DNA from: Flavobacterium sp. HSC-61S13
Lineage (GTDB): Bacteria; Bacteroidota; Bacteroidia; Flavobacteriales; Flavobacteriaceae
Direction: 5' to 3'
Assembly (NCBI RefSeq): GCF_024171535.1
Contig: NZ_JALJZV010000004.1
Span: 1-64,000, forward strand
DNA length: 64,000 nt
The translations under genes were made by a program, and so were the position numbers. Within the stretch, counting starts at the first letter, position 1. The number at the start of each line of letters is the position of its first letter. The notes under the pieces are model-generated. The model made no database searches. It had not been told where the DNA came from and saw only the letters and a program-made list of their open reading frames with translations. Below, one piece after another: positions 37,738 to 46,120 of the stretch.

Positions 37738-38940
37738 ATGGCGGACGAAGGCGTCTGGAAAGACGTGATGCTTGGACTGCGCATGGGAGGCAACCTGTTG
37801 GCTATTGTATTGGGAGTGGCTAGTTTGGGAACGAGTAATGCGTTGCTGTTGGCAGTGGCAGTGGCCGATATCAGTTTGGCAACCACTGATATTTTGGTGG
37901 TAATTGCCGAAGATGAGCTGATGAAAACCCAAGAGGGACAGGAGTTTTTGCGCAATTGGAATGCGATACAACCCTTGTTGTTGATGGGTACCTCGGCACC
38001 TTTAATGGCGCGTTCGGCAGTGGGAATGGTCAACAATACCTTTAATAGCGGTGCCAAACTGCTGGCTAAAGCGACTGCTCCTGCCACCAAAAACTTTTTG
38101 AGAGCCAGCCTTTTGAAAATGGTTTTAGAAAAAAATATCGCTAATTTTACTAAAAGCAGCCTGCAAATCATCGATGACGGTTATGGGGTCTATCAAGCCT
38201 CTTTATCGATCATTAAAATACGCGATGCGACGCGTTTGCAACAACAGGGTGTCTTGTTTGTAAAAGGTGAAATGGCGGTGGGTAAAACCACCAAAACCGG
38301 ATTAGCAGTCCTATACAAAGGGGAAGTTATCGCCAGTGGCGAAGCCAGAGCAGTACGCAAAAGTTTGGAAGAAGCTTGGAAAGCCAAGGGAGTCAAATTA
38401 ATAGATGCTTTAGAAGGGCGACTGGTTATAAAAAAAATAGATGAGGCTATTGAAAGATTGGGGATTAGCATTCGCATTCCTAAAAACGGTTTAAACATTT
38501 TTGAAAGCGAAAGAAGGATACGAAAAATTATATACGCCTTAAAAAATAAAAAACCTCCCAAAATATTTAATCCTAATAAAAGGGCATTGCAAGATTTGGG
38601 CATTATATTGCCCAAATCTAAAAACGGTTTAAGTGTAGATTTTGAGGGTACACCGTATTTATATCCGGTAACAGGAGACCAAAAAAATATTGTGAAAATA
38701 AAAATGACGGGGAGTGATTATTATGACAAAAAATTAGCAATAGAATTATCTAATATCCCTTTAAAAAAAATAAAAAGTAAATTTACTTGGCATCATTTGG
38801 ATGATTATGATCCAATAACTAATACTTGTACAATGCAATTAGTGGAAATTAAGTTGCATAGAGATTGTTCTACTCATATTGGTTCAGTCGAATTAATAAA
38901 ACAATATTATTCCAATAAAAAAATGTATAATAATAGATAA
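37738..38940 (+). CDS. Polymorphic toxin, C-terminal part with WHH nuclease tip
   Basis: A 400-residue ORF whose frame is open back to the TATATA tract. Residues about 15-65 form two hydrophobic helices (LLAIVLGVASLGTSNALLLA onwards). A linker region follows. The C-terminus has FTWHHLDDYDP, TMQLVEIKLHRD and STHIGSVELIKQYY, the pattern of the WHH nuclease toxins of the HNH/EndoVII superfamily. From about 38480 the DNA becomes strongly AT-rich, as expected of an exchanged toxin tip. The immunity gene starts 10 bases after the stop. It would attack DNA of competitors; the export route is not evident. Confidence 0.75.
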   Translation: MADEGVWKDVMLGLRMGGNLLAIVLGVASLGTSNALLLAVAVADISLATTDILVVIAEDELMKTQEGQEFLRNWNAIQPLLLMGTSAPLMARSAVGMVNNTFNSGAKLLAKATAPATKNFLRASLLKMVLEKNIANFTKSSLQIIDDGYGVYQASLSIIKIRDATRLQQQGVLFVKGEMAVGKTTKTGLAVLYKGEVIASGEARAVRKSLEEAWKAKGVKLIDALEGRLVIKKIDEAIERLGISIRIPKNGLNIFESERRIRKIIYALKNKKPPKIFNPNKRALQDLGIILPKSKNGLSVDFEGTPYLYPVTGDQKNIVKIKMTGSDYYDKKLAIELSNIPLKKIKSKFTWHHLDDYDPITNTCTMQLVEIKLHRDCSTHIGSVELIKQYYSNKKMYNNR

Positions 38941-38950
38941 AATAATATTT

Positions 38951-39367
38951 ATGATAAATATAGAAGATTCAGAGAGACGCTTACCGGATAACTCTATAGT
39001 TCAGTTTGAGAAAAAATGGAATATATTATTACCTAATAATTATAAGGTTTTTTTAAACAAGTTTAATGGAGGTATAATTTATGATTATCATCCATTCCTA
39101 AATAGTTTTAATAGTTTAGTGTATAATGAGAATAACTCCTTGTTAGATGATACATATGAAATTTATTGTTTTATAAATAAAGACATTGAAAAAGAGTTTT
39201 TGCCGATAGGAGCCACACATAATAATAACCCCATTACACTCTGTTTAAAAGCTGGTAAAAATTATGGGAAAGTTATTGTTTTCTATTTTGATCGAGATCA
39301 AGAACCTGAAATTATAGCCGATTCTTTGGAAGCGCTTTTAGGCGTAAAGAGTATGGATGAAATTTAG
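38951..39367 (+). CDS. SUKH (SMI1/KNR4) family immunity protein
   Basis: A 138-residue protein. The start, ERRLPDNSIVQFEKKWNI, with LPNNYKVFLNKFNGG, is the classic SMI1/KNR4 (SUKH-1) signature. SUKH proteins are the most common immunity proteins of nuclease toxins in bacteria. Its place directly after the WHH toxin tip, with the same low GC content, makes it the cognate antidote by inference. Confidence 0.83.
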   Translation: MINIEDSERRLPDNSIVQFEKKWNILLPNNYKVFLNKFNGGIIYDYHPFLNSFNSLVYNENNSLLDDTYEIYCFINKDIEKEFLPIGATHNNNPITLCLKAGKNYGKVIVFYFDRDQEPEIIADSLEALLGVKSMDEI

Positions 39368-39414
39368 TTTGGAAGTTGCTAATAAGCATTCACTGAAAAT
39401 TTTATTTAATGTGA

Positions 39415-39804
39415 GCATGTTTTGTCCTCAGAAGAGCTGGTGGACACAATCACGAAGCTATTGGCTTCACAGTTAAAATTCGAAAATACTTGACCAAACC
39501 GTTAGACGATATGCCTTTTGATGCGTTGATTTCGGTACGCTATCGCGTTCAAGGCAGATTGGGTCAATGGATAGATAAAGAGGCCAAATCGACGATGTTT
39601 CCCTTAAATTGGAATATTACTCGAGTAAAACAAGAAATCGCTTTGGTGTATGATGAAATGATCAAGGCAACAGTTAAGTTTGAATTTGATAATAATATAT
39701 TTCGTTTTCTTACATCTGACGGTAAGTTTGTTATTCAAGTTGAAGTTGATCAATTAGGAAATATTACTAATGCATATCCATTATTTAAATATAAGAAAGT
39801 ATGA
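39415..39804 (+). pseudogene. Headless EndoU-like toxin tip (orphan module)
   Basis: An open frame of 129 codons begins right after a stop (39412-39414) and has no good start codon until a TTG at 39490. It reads VLRRAGGHNHEAIGF, then KPLDDMPFDALISVRYRVQG, TMFPLNWNITRVKQEIA and VEVDQLGNITNAYP. The FPxxW ... DxxGNIxxAYP pattern resembles bacterial EndoU RNase toxin domains. The N-terminal body of a toxin is missing, so this is a displaced C-terminal module of the kind that recombines onto a full-length toxin. The family assignment is tentative. Confidence 0.55.
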
Positions 39805-40154
39805 AATACAAATTTTCATTAAATCCGTATAAACAAAAAGACATGCATGACAAGTTTTATGGACTTGATTTACATGTGTTAGCTCGCGAAGAATGGGCTT
39901 TAAACGGTATGAATTGGGATGGTTGGACCCCAGAAGAAATCCAAAAAATAATCGATAAGTCAAAAGGTTTAGAAGAAAATGTGATGTATAAGTATCAAGT
40001 AGCGTATAGTGATTTAGTTATCTATATCTATAGTGATGAAGTGTATTTTCACGATGCGTATTCCGAACAAGAAGAGGCGGATCTCATTTGGTCTTTTGAA
40101 CAGTTTATTGATTTTATGGAGCAGTTTAAAGTATTTGTGGCAGAGAATAGTTGA
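39801..40154 (+). CDS. Probable immunity protein for the orphan tip
   Basis: A 117-residue acidic protein of unrecognised family, rich in aromatic residues (WALNGMNWDGWTPEEIQKII). Its ATG overlaps the stop of the toxin tip (ATGA), the usual coupling of toxin and immunity genes. The function is inferred from position only. Confidence 0.6.
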   Translation: MKYKFSLNPYKQKDMHDKFYGLDLHVLAREEWALNGMNWDGWTPEEIQKIIDKSKGLEENVMYKYQVAYSDLVIYIYSDEVYFHDAYSEQEEADLIWSFEQFIDFMEQFKVFVAENS

Positions 40155-40369
40155 GAGCAATTGTTGATTAACCATTTTAATAAATAAACCGCCACTGGCA
40201 GCACTACTAGATCTGGATTATAGTCTAAAGGCATTACTCTATTTGGTGCACTTCAAAGCAAATCCAACAATAGGTAAATATACGAATAGGCAATCCTTCG
40301 TGTTGATCAGACTTTTCAAAATTCCATATAAACATTGTTTTCTTAGATATTTTTATAACTTTACCAGAC

Positions 40370-40400
40370 TTTGTTTTTTAAAGCTGTGAGGCTACCTTTT
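40370..40400 (+). promoter_or_regulatory. Promoter of the XRE-family gene
   Basis: TTTG at 40370-40373, 19 bases, then TACCTTTT at 40393-40400, seven of eight to TAnnTTTG. The ATG follows 28 bases later. Confidence 0.6.
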
Positions 40401-40428
40401 TAGGGTTTTCTAAAATTTATTTAATATT

Positions 40429-40848
40429 ATGGAACATAAGACAATACATCAGGGTCGAAATATAAAACGTTTCCGAGAAATGCTAGGTATTAAGCAGGAA
40501 GCATTGGCGTTTGATTTAGGAGAAGATTGGAATCAAAAGAAAATTTCAATTTTAGAAAATAAGGAAGTTGTGGATAAGTCATTGCTAAAAGATATTTCAC
40601 AAGCCTTAAAAATTCCTGTAGAAGCTTTTGAAAACTTCGATGAAGAACAGGCTATTAATTTAATTTCCAATACAGCAAATTTTGAAAATTGCTTGCAACC
40701 GGCTTTTTTTAGTTTTCAACCTACCTTTCATCCTGTAGATAAAATTTTGGAACTTCACGAAGAGAAAATCGCTTTATATGAACGCATGTTGATCGAGAAA
40801 GACGATATGATATTACAGTTAAAAGAATTGATTAATACCTTTAAATAG
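40429..40848 (+). CDS. XRE-family transcriptional regulator
   Basis: A 139-residue DNA-binding protein. The N-terminal helix-turn-helix (IKRFREMLGIKQEALAFDLG, ending around KALKIPVEAFENF) is XRE-like, and the C-terminal segment (ILELHEEKIALYERMLIEKD) is a predicted coiled coil. This layout is common in Bacteroidota. It is the last gene before the right direct repeat and may regulate the toxin island, but no target site was found. Confidence 0.8.
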   Translation: MEHKTIHQGRNIKRFREMLGIKQEALAFDLGEDWNQKKISILENKEVVDKSLLKDISQALKIPVEAFENFDEEQAINLISNTANFENCLQPAFFSFQPTFHPVDKILELHEEKIALYERMLIEKDDMILQLKELINTFK

Positions 40849-40918
40849 TTGGGTTTTTGTGTCAACGAGGGTTAGAATGCGTGCTTGTGCTATAAAATAA
40901 GTCTTAAAGTCTTTTTGT

Positions 40919-41118
40919 GCATACCCGTTGATGCGCTGATGTGCGAATACGCCCTGATTGGTTTTTTAATTCCCCTAACTTTTCGAGAAAATTCGATTAT
41001 TCGCTAAGATGCGCGCTCGTGCTGAGGTGATGCTTTATCCTCTTTAAAATAAAATTGGTGGCAGGATCATAATCGATTCTCTAGCAAATCCGCAAATCTG
41101 CGTATCCGCAAATAGGCA
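40919..41118. repeat. Right ~200-bp direct repeat of the toxin island
   Basis: The direct counterpart of 35686-35880, in the same orientation, with shared blocks tgcgaatacgccc, ctgattggttttttaat, attcgctaagatgcgc, aggatcataatcgatt and tctagcaaatccgc. The two copies enclose 5.0 kb containing only the toxin, immunity and regulator genes. Confidence 0.85.
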
Positions 41119-41120
41119 TA

Positions 41121-41158
41121 AAAAGACCCAGACCAACTGAAGTTGGTCTGGGTCTTTT
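41121..41158. terminator. Bidirectional terminator
   Basis: A perfect 18-bp stem (aaaagacccagaccaact) with a two-base centre, ending the haem operon on the minus strand and the XRE gene on the plus strand. Confidence 0.9.
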
Positions 41159-41162
41159 TTTA

Positions 41163-41945
41163 TTATAATCCTTTAAAATCTGCTTTGCGTTTTTCAAGGA
41201 AGGCCGTTGTGCCTTCTTTAAAATCTTCGGTAGCAAAACATTCTCCAAAAGCTTTGATTTCCTCGTGAAAACCGTTTACGCCATCTTTGAAGTTTGCATT
41301 GATCGCCTTAATGGCCTTTCCGATAGCGGAAGGGGAGTTCTTAGCGATTTTAAGAGCGATTTCTTTGGTGAAGTGTAGTAATTGCTGTTGCGGTACAACA
41401 TGGTTAACCAGTCCGTAGGATTTAGCTGTTTCGGCGTCAATCATATTGGCTGTTAAGATCATTTCCATCGCGCGACCTTTTCCTACTAGTTGTGGTAGTC
41501 TTTGAGTTCCTCCATAACCTGGTATTACTCCTAAGGTAACTTCTGGTAGTCCCATTTTTGCATTGTCAGATGCAATTCTAAAGTCAGCTGCCATCGCCAG
41601 TTCTAGTCCTCCGCCTAAGGCGAAACCATTGATAGCTGCGATAACGGGTTTGGATATATTTTGAACAAAGTCAAATAATAATTCTTGTCCTTTTGCAGCA
41701 AGTTGTGAACCTTCGCTTAGGGAGAAACTGGCAAATTCAGAAATATCAGCTCCGGCGATAAAAGCTTTTTCGCCACTACCTGTGATGATGATCACGCGTA
41801 TACTGTTGTCTTTCTCAAGTACTTTTAAGGCTTGATGTAACTCTTCAATCGTGGCTTTGTTTAAGGCATTCAGTTTGCTTGGACGATTAATAGTTAAAAT
41901 AGCCAACGGCTCTTCTCTTTCAACTAAAATGTTTTCAAATTCCAT
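41163..41945 (-). CDS. Enoyl-CoA hydratase/isomerase family protein
   Basis: A 260-residue crotonase-fold enzyme. KAFIAGADISEFA forms the oxyanion hole, FALGGGLELAMAAD follows, and GLPEVTLGVIPGYGGTQRL holds the catalytic glutamate. It would hydrate enoyl-CoA in fatty-acid breakdown. It is the last gene of a leftward operon with a kinase and haem genes, an odd partnership. Confidence 0.9.
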   Translation of the reverse strand: MEFENILVEREEPLAILTINRPSKLNALNKATIEELHQALKVLEKDNSIRVIIITGSGEKAFIAGADISEFASFSLSEGSQLAAKGQELLFDFVQNISKPVIAAINGFALGGGLELAMAADFRIASDNAKMGLPEVTLGVIPGYGGTQRLPQLVGKGRAMEMILTANMIDAETAKSYGLVNHVVPQQQLLHFTKEIALKIAKNSPSAIGKAIKAINANFKDGVNGFHEEIKAFGECFATEDFKEGTTAFLEKRKADFKGL

Positions 41946-41955
41946 AATTTCTTTT

Positions 41956-43428
41956 TTATGTGTTAATGATCGGTAAGGTCACTCGAAAACAAGTTCCTTT
42001 TTGTGGCTCGGATTCGAAGCTGATCGTACCGTTGTGATTTTCTACTATATTTTTAATAATCCCCAATCCCAATCCCATTCCGCTGGATTTGGTTGTGAAT
42101 TTAGGTTCGAAAATACGATTTTTATTTTCAATGCTGATTCCTATTCCGTTATCTTTTACCTCTAACACGACGTTATCGTCTACTTTTTTGATCGAAACAA
42201 TAATTTCTGGAGCGGTGTGATCTTCGGGTATGGCTTGTATAGCATTTTTGACCAAGTTGGTTACGATGCGGATTAAATGCGTGCGGTCCATCTTGGTGAT
42301 GATGCTTTTTTCTTCGGATTCGAAACGAATATAATTCTCATTAAAAATATCTAATGCCAATTGAACCACCTTAACGATATTTAGGTTTTCATTTTTCTGA
42401 GCGGGCATCGAGGCGAAGTTCGAAAAAGCAGAGGCTACCGAATTCATCGTATCGATTTGCTGGATCAGCGTTTTGGAATAATCATCGACTTTCTGTTTGA
42501 TATTGGGGTCATTGACATCAAATCGCCTTTGGAAACTTTGTACCGTCAGGCGCATTGGGGTCAGTGGGTTTTTTATTTCGTGAGCAACTTGCTTGGCCAT
42601 CTCTCGCCAGGCTTGTTCTCGCTCGCTTTGCGCTAATTTCGTGGCACTGTCGTCCAATTGATCCACCATGTGATTATACGCGATGATGAGGTCGTTAATC
42701 TCCTTGCTCGATGAGGTAACTAAAATCTTTTCGTTTTTCTTGTTGAGTTGCGTCGCTGTTATTTTAGTACTGATGGTTTGCAGTTTGCTCGTGATATAAC
42801 TCGATAAGAAATAGGCGATGGTGATCGACATGATCAACATAAATAAATAAACCTGACTAAATCGAACTAAGAAATTTTGTATCTCATTTTCATAAAACTC
42901 GGTTTCTTCGGGATAGGGTAACTGAAGTACCCCCAGCGGTTTGAACTTATTGTCTTTCAGATAGCTGTAAGCCGTTCGATAGCGTTCATCATTAATGACT
43001 TTTAGATCGACAAACCGCTTGGATTGCGAGGATTGTAGGATCTTTAAGATCATTGGTGATATGGGTGGCGGAATACTGTCAATCGAAAAATTCCCCTTGG
43101 ATGAAATCAAAAGGTGGCCTTCTAAGTCGTGTATGTTGATCTCGATACTGTGTATGGTGGCGAGCTCGTGTATTTTATCTTTAAAAATTAACGGCAGATT
43201 TCTCGTGGTTAGAGGGTAGGTGGTTGTGGCGAGTATAAAATTAATGTGTTCATTGACGGAATTTTCTTTGCGTTCCAATCGATCTTGATGAAAGGTACGG
43301 GCTTCCTTACGGAATTGATACACCGATACAGCTGCAATCAGGACGGAGGAAATTAGGGTCAAAAAGATCAACGAAATAAAAATTCTATTTCGCAATGAAA
43401 AATTCCTCAGTAGAAAATTTTTTTTCAT
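41956..43428 (-). CDS. Membrane sensor histidine kinase
   Basis: A 490-residue two-component kinase. The first transmembrane helix lies at about 16-37, followed by a sensor domain of about 150 residues, then the second helix near 192-212, a HAMP-like linker, and the dimerisation domain with His283 in VAHEIKNPLTPMRL. The ATPase domain has DNGIGI and GMGLGLGI. HEIKNPLTPMRL is reminiscent of the NtrY group. No response regulator gene is adjacent. The gene begins one base after hemJ, so it is co-transcribed with haem synthesis. Confidence 0.9.
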   Translation of the reverse strand: MKKNFLLRNFSLRNRIFISLIFLTLISSVLIAAVSVYQFRKEARTFHQDRLERKENSVNEHINFILATTTYPLTTRNLPLIFKDKIHELATIHSIEINIHDLEGHLLISSKGNFSIDSIPPPISPMILKILQSSQSKRFVDLKVINDERYRTAYSYLKDNKFKPLGVLQLPYPEETEFYENEIQNFLVRFSQVYLFMLIMSITIAYFLSSYITSKLQTISTKITATQLNKKNEKILVTSSSKEINDLIIAYNHMVDQLDDSATKLAQSEREQAWREMAKQVAHEIKNPLTPMRLTVQSFQRRFDVNDPNIKQKVDDYSKTLIQQIDTMNSVASAFSNFASMPAQKNENLNIVKVVQLALDIFNENYIRFESEEKSIITKMDRTHLIRIVTNLVKNAIQAIPEDHTAPEIIVSIKKVDDNVVLEVKDNGIGISIENKNRIFEPKFTTKSSGMGLGLGIIKNIVENHNGTISFESEPQKGTCFRVTLPIINT

Positions 43429-43968
43429 CTAATTTTTGTTCTGTTCGCGGATTTTTTTATAAAATTTATATCCCATCATTAATAAAAAGGAGAAAGCAAT
43501 AATACCGATGACTCCATAAATCCAATTGACGGCATTTTTTAATACGGCTAAAAAAACCACTGCAAACAAGATAATAGTGGCGCCTTCATTCCAGAGTCTA
43601 AAAAAAGAGGAGGTCTTGTTTAGCTCGCCCTTTTTTATCTGCACTACAAATTGATGGCACTTCATGTGGTAGATAAGCAATAAAAGTACAAAAAATAATT
43701 TGACATGCATCCAAGGTTGAGTAAATAAAATCGGATTGTACACGAACATAGCAATGCCAAAACACACGGCTAGTATCGCTGCTGGCCAGGTGATAATAGA
43801 CCATAATCGGTCGATCATTATTCGGTATTGAGTAGATAATATGTTTTTCTCTGGCTCGGATTTTAGTTGTGCTTCTGCGTAATAAACAAACAGTCGGACG
43901 ATGTAAAACAGTCCAGCAAACCAACAAACGATGAAGATAATGTGTAGGGATTTTAGATATAAATACAT
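43429..43968 (-). CDS. hemJ: Protoporphyrinogen oxidase HemJ (CopD-like)
   Basis: A 179-residue membrane protein with about four to five helices. The N-terminal LKSLHIIFIVCWFAGLFYIV carries His9, and a conserved arginine follows in VRLFVYY; both are landmarks of HemJ, which oxidises protoporphyrinogen IX. Its position between hemH and other haem genes supports HemJ over the general CopD family. It starts 8 bases after the hemH stop. Confidence 0.85.
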   Translation of the reverse strand: MYLYLKSLHIIFIVCWFAGLFYIVRLFVYYAEAQLKSEPEKNILSTQYRIMIDRLWSIITWPAAILAVCFGIAMFVYNPILFTQPWMHVKLFFVLLLLIYHMKCHQFVVQIKKGELNKTSSFFRLWNEGATIILFAVVFLAVLKNAVNWIYGVIGIIAFSFLLMMGYKFYKKIREQNKN

Positions 43969-43976
43969 CGGTTCTT

Positions 43977-44993
43977 TTATTTAGTTTTCCATTCGTTGAT
44001 CCAAGTAACTAAGGCGTCTATCCATTGATCGTTATCGTTAAGACAAGGGATTGTTCTAAACTCGGTTCCGCCGCGATGTAGAAACTCTTCTTTGGCTTCC
44101 ATACCAATTTCCTCTAAGGTTTCCAAGCAGTCAGCAACAAATGCAGGGGTAACCACAGCTAGGTTTTTAACACCGCGTTCTGCCAATTGATTAACGGTCA
44201 TGTCCGTTGCTGGATCAAGCCATTTATCGCGTCCCAATCGCGACTGAAAGCTGACCGAGTATTTGTCTGAAGGTATACCTAAGGTTTCTACTACTTGTTT
44301 TGTAGTCATATAACATTGGTGACGGTAGCAGAAATCATGTGCCGGTGACGGGGTGTTGCAACAGCTGCCATCGATCTGACAATGTCCTTTTGTGATATCC
44401 GATTTTTTAATGTGTCGTTCAGGTACACCGTGGTATGAAAACAGTAAGTGATCGTAATTAAAGTCTTGCAGTTGACTTTTTATAGAATTGGATAGGGCAT
44501 TAACATATTCTTTTTTATTGTAAAAGGCCGGTAAACTTTCGATAGTCATTTTCGGGAAATGCTTTGCGCGTAATTCCTCTGCAAGTACTGTAATGGTTTC
44601 GGTAGTAGCCATGGCAAACTGGGGGTATAGCGGAATCATAAAAACATCGGTAACGCCTTGTTTGTACAATTGGTCTAAACCTTGTTTTATCGATGGTTCT
44701 CCGTATCGCATAGCCAAAACAACGGGAATATCAGTCTTTTGTTCGACTTTCGTATGTGTGCGCTGTGAAAGAACTACCAAAGGTGAACCTTCGTCCCACC
44801 AAATTTTCTTATAAGCAGCAGCAGATTTTTTTGGCCTAGTATTGAGAATGATGCCTTTTACTAATAAGGCTCTAAATAAATAGGGCATGTCAATCACGCG
44901 CTTATCCATTAAAAATTCGCCTAAGTAGGGCTTTACATCTTTGGGTTCAGGGCTTTTTGGAGAGCCTAGGTTTACTAATAATACACCTTTCAT
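43977..44993 (-). CDS. hemH: Ferrochelatase
   Basis: A 338-residue enzyme that inserts iron into protoporphyrin IX, the last step of protohaem synthesis. The catalytic histidine lies in FSYHGVPERHIKKSD, with VNLGSPKSPEPKDVKPYLGEF at the start (split in this description). The CSY-like cysteine cluster near residues 210-225 (CQIDGSCCNTPSP) may bind an iron-sulfur cluster, as in some ferrochelatases. It follows araC by 19 bases. Confidence 0.95.
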   Translation of the reverse strand: MKGVLLVNLGSPKSPEPKDVKPYLGEFLMDKRVIDMPYLFRALLVKGIILNTRPKKSAAAYKKIWWDEGSPLVVLSQRTHTKVEQKTDIPVVLAMRYGEPSIKQGLDQLYKQGVTDVFMIPLYPQFAMATTETITVLAEELRAKHFPKMTIESLPAFYNKKEYVNALSNSIKSQLQDFNYDHLLFSYHGVPERHIKKSDITKGHCQIDGSCCNTPSPAHDFCYRHQCYMTTKQVVETLGIPSDKYSVSFQSRLGRDKWLDPATDMTVNQLAERGVKNLAVVTPAFVADCLETLEEIGMEAKEEFLHRGGTEFRTIPCLNDNDQWIDALVTWINEWKTK

Positions 44994-45012
44994 TGTTGTT
45001 GATTTGGGAGTT

Positions 45013-45888
45013 TTATGAAATATTTTGACTGATAGACATCAGGTATTTTTTTGGCGTAGTGCCGAATTTCTTTTTAAATGCTGAAATAAAATGACTGGCT
45101 GAACTATAGCCTATTTTTAATCCAACTTCGGTGACATTGTAATTGCCGTTGTTGAGAAGTTTTCGCGCGAATTCCATTTTATAGTCAAACAAGAAGCTAA
45201 ATACCGAATCGCCATAAATTTGTTTAAAACCCATTTTGAGTTTTTTGATGTTGATTCCAACGGTATCTGCCAGTTCTTGTAAGGTAGGAGGTTCGGCCAT
45301 ACGACTAATGATGATATCTTTCGCCCTTCTTATTTTTAATACATTTTCCTCGTCAATTAGGAACGGGCAGTTCTCGGCATTGGGATCCTCATTGCGGTTA
45401 AAGTATAAACTTAACAATTCATAGGTTTTACCCTTGTAGTACAGTTTTTTTATAGATGGATTCAGATGGTAATTAAAAACCTGATTGAGAACAATGGCCA
45501 TAGAAGGGGTGATACTCTCTTCTCCATAATATTTTTTGTCTTTGGTTTCCTCGTTGAGAAAACCGATAAAGGCAGCTTCTGTCGAGAATAGAGAGTGAAA
45601 CTTTTGTATCGAAATCAATATCGAAACGATCCATGAATTGGGAGCAATTTCTAAATGCACCGGAAGTTCGCGTTGCGGGTTGTACAACACTAAAGACCGC
45701 TCCCCTTGGAGTTCTAAAGCATAACTCCCTTGGTTGAATAAAAATCGCGCACTGCCCTTTAAAGCGAAGTGAAATTGGATGATTCCCATTTTCATTTCCC
45801 GTTCATAAGTTAAGGTTTCTTCGGTCTGATTGTCGAAGCGTAACAAGATAAAATCATCCTCAATAATAACTTCTTCGTATGGACTCAT
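45013..45888 (-). CDS. AraC-family regulator of the haem cluster
   Basis: A 291-residue regulator. The C-terminal AraC domain contains LQELADTVGINIKKLKMGFK and VGLKIGYSSASHFISAFKKK as its two helix-turn-helix units. The N-terminal sensor domain is not recognised. It is divergent from hemA and heads the hemH operon, so it probably controls both through the 232-base gap. The ligand, perhaps haem or iron status, is a guess. Confidence 0.85.
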   Translation of the reverse strand: MSPYEEVIIEDDFILLRFDNQTEETLTYEREMKMGIIQFHFALKGSARFLFNQGSYALELQGERSLVLYNPQRELPVHLEIAPNSWIVSILISIQKFHSLFSTEAAFIGFLNEETKDKKYYGEESITPSMAIVLNQVFNYHLNPSIKKLYYKGKTYELLSLYFNRNEDPNAENCPFLIDEENVLKIRRAKDIIISRMAEPPTLQELADTVGINIKKLKMGFKQIYGDSVFSFLFDYKMEFARKLLNNGNYNVTEVGLKIGYSSASHFISAFKKKFGTTPKKYLMSISQNIS

Positions 45889-46084
45889 AGCGGTATTTTT
45901 TTTATTTATAAATCGCTTATTCTTATACTTTTTTATTTAGAACGAGTCTAGATAAGTTCTTTTGAAAGTATTGCTGTTGCTACAAAAGTACTGGTTTTTA
46001 TAATAATATGCACAGTTTTGTGTAGTTTTTCTAAGAACGATATAAATAGTCCCGCTAGCGGTGTTTTTATCGTTACCTAAGTTA

Positions 46085-46092
46085 TACATTTG
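46085..46092 (+). promoter_or_regulatory. Putative -7 element of the hemA promoter
   Basis: TACATTTG, a full match to TAnnTTTG, lies 28 bases ahead of the hemA ATG. A T-rich tract about 19 bases upstream (tgttttt) could serve as a weak -33 element, which fits a promoter needing an activator. Confidence 0.5.
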
Positions 46093-46120
46093 TCTACTTT
46101 TTAGAATAGAAGGGAATAAT

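Noticed and set aside
38265..38310. Walker A-like GEMAVGKTTKTG in the toxin gene
   Set aside because: The spacing and surrounding sequence do not fit a P-loop, there is no Walker B, and it sits in a linker region of a toxin.
40155..40428. Open frame after the second immunity gene
   Set aside because: There is no convincing start codon and no recognisable domain. It may be decayed toxin sequence, but I cannot support it.
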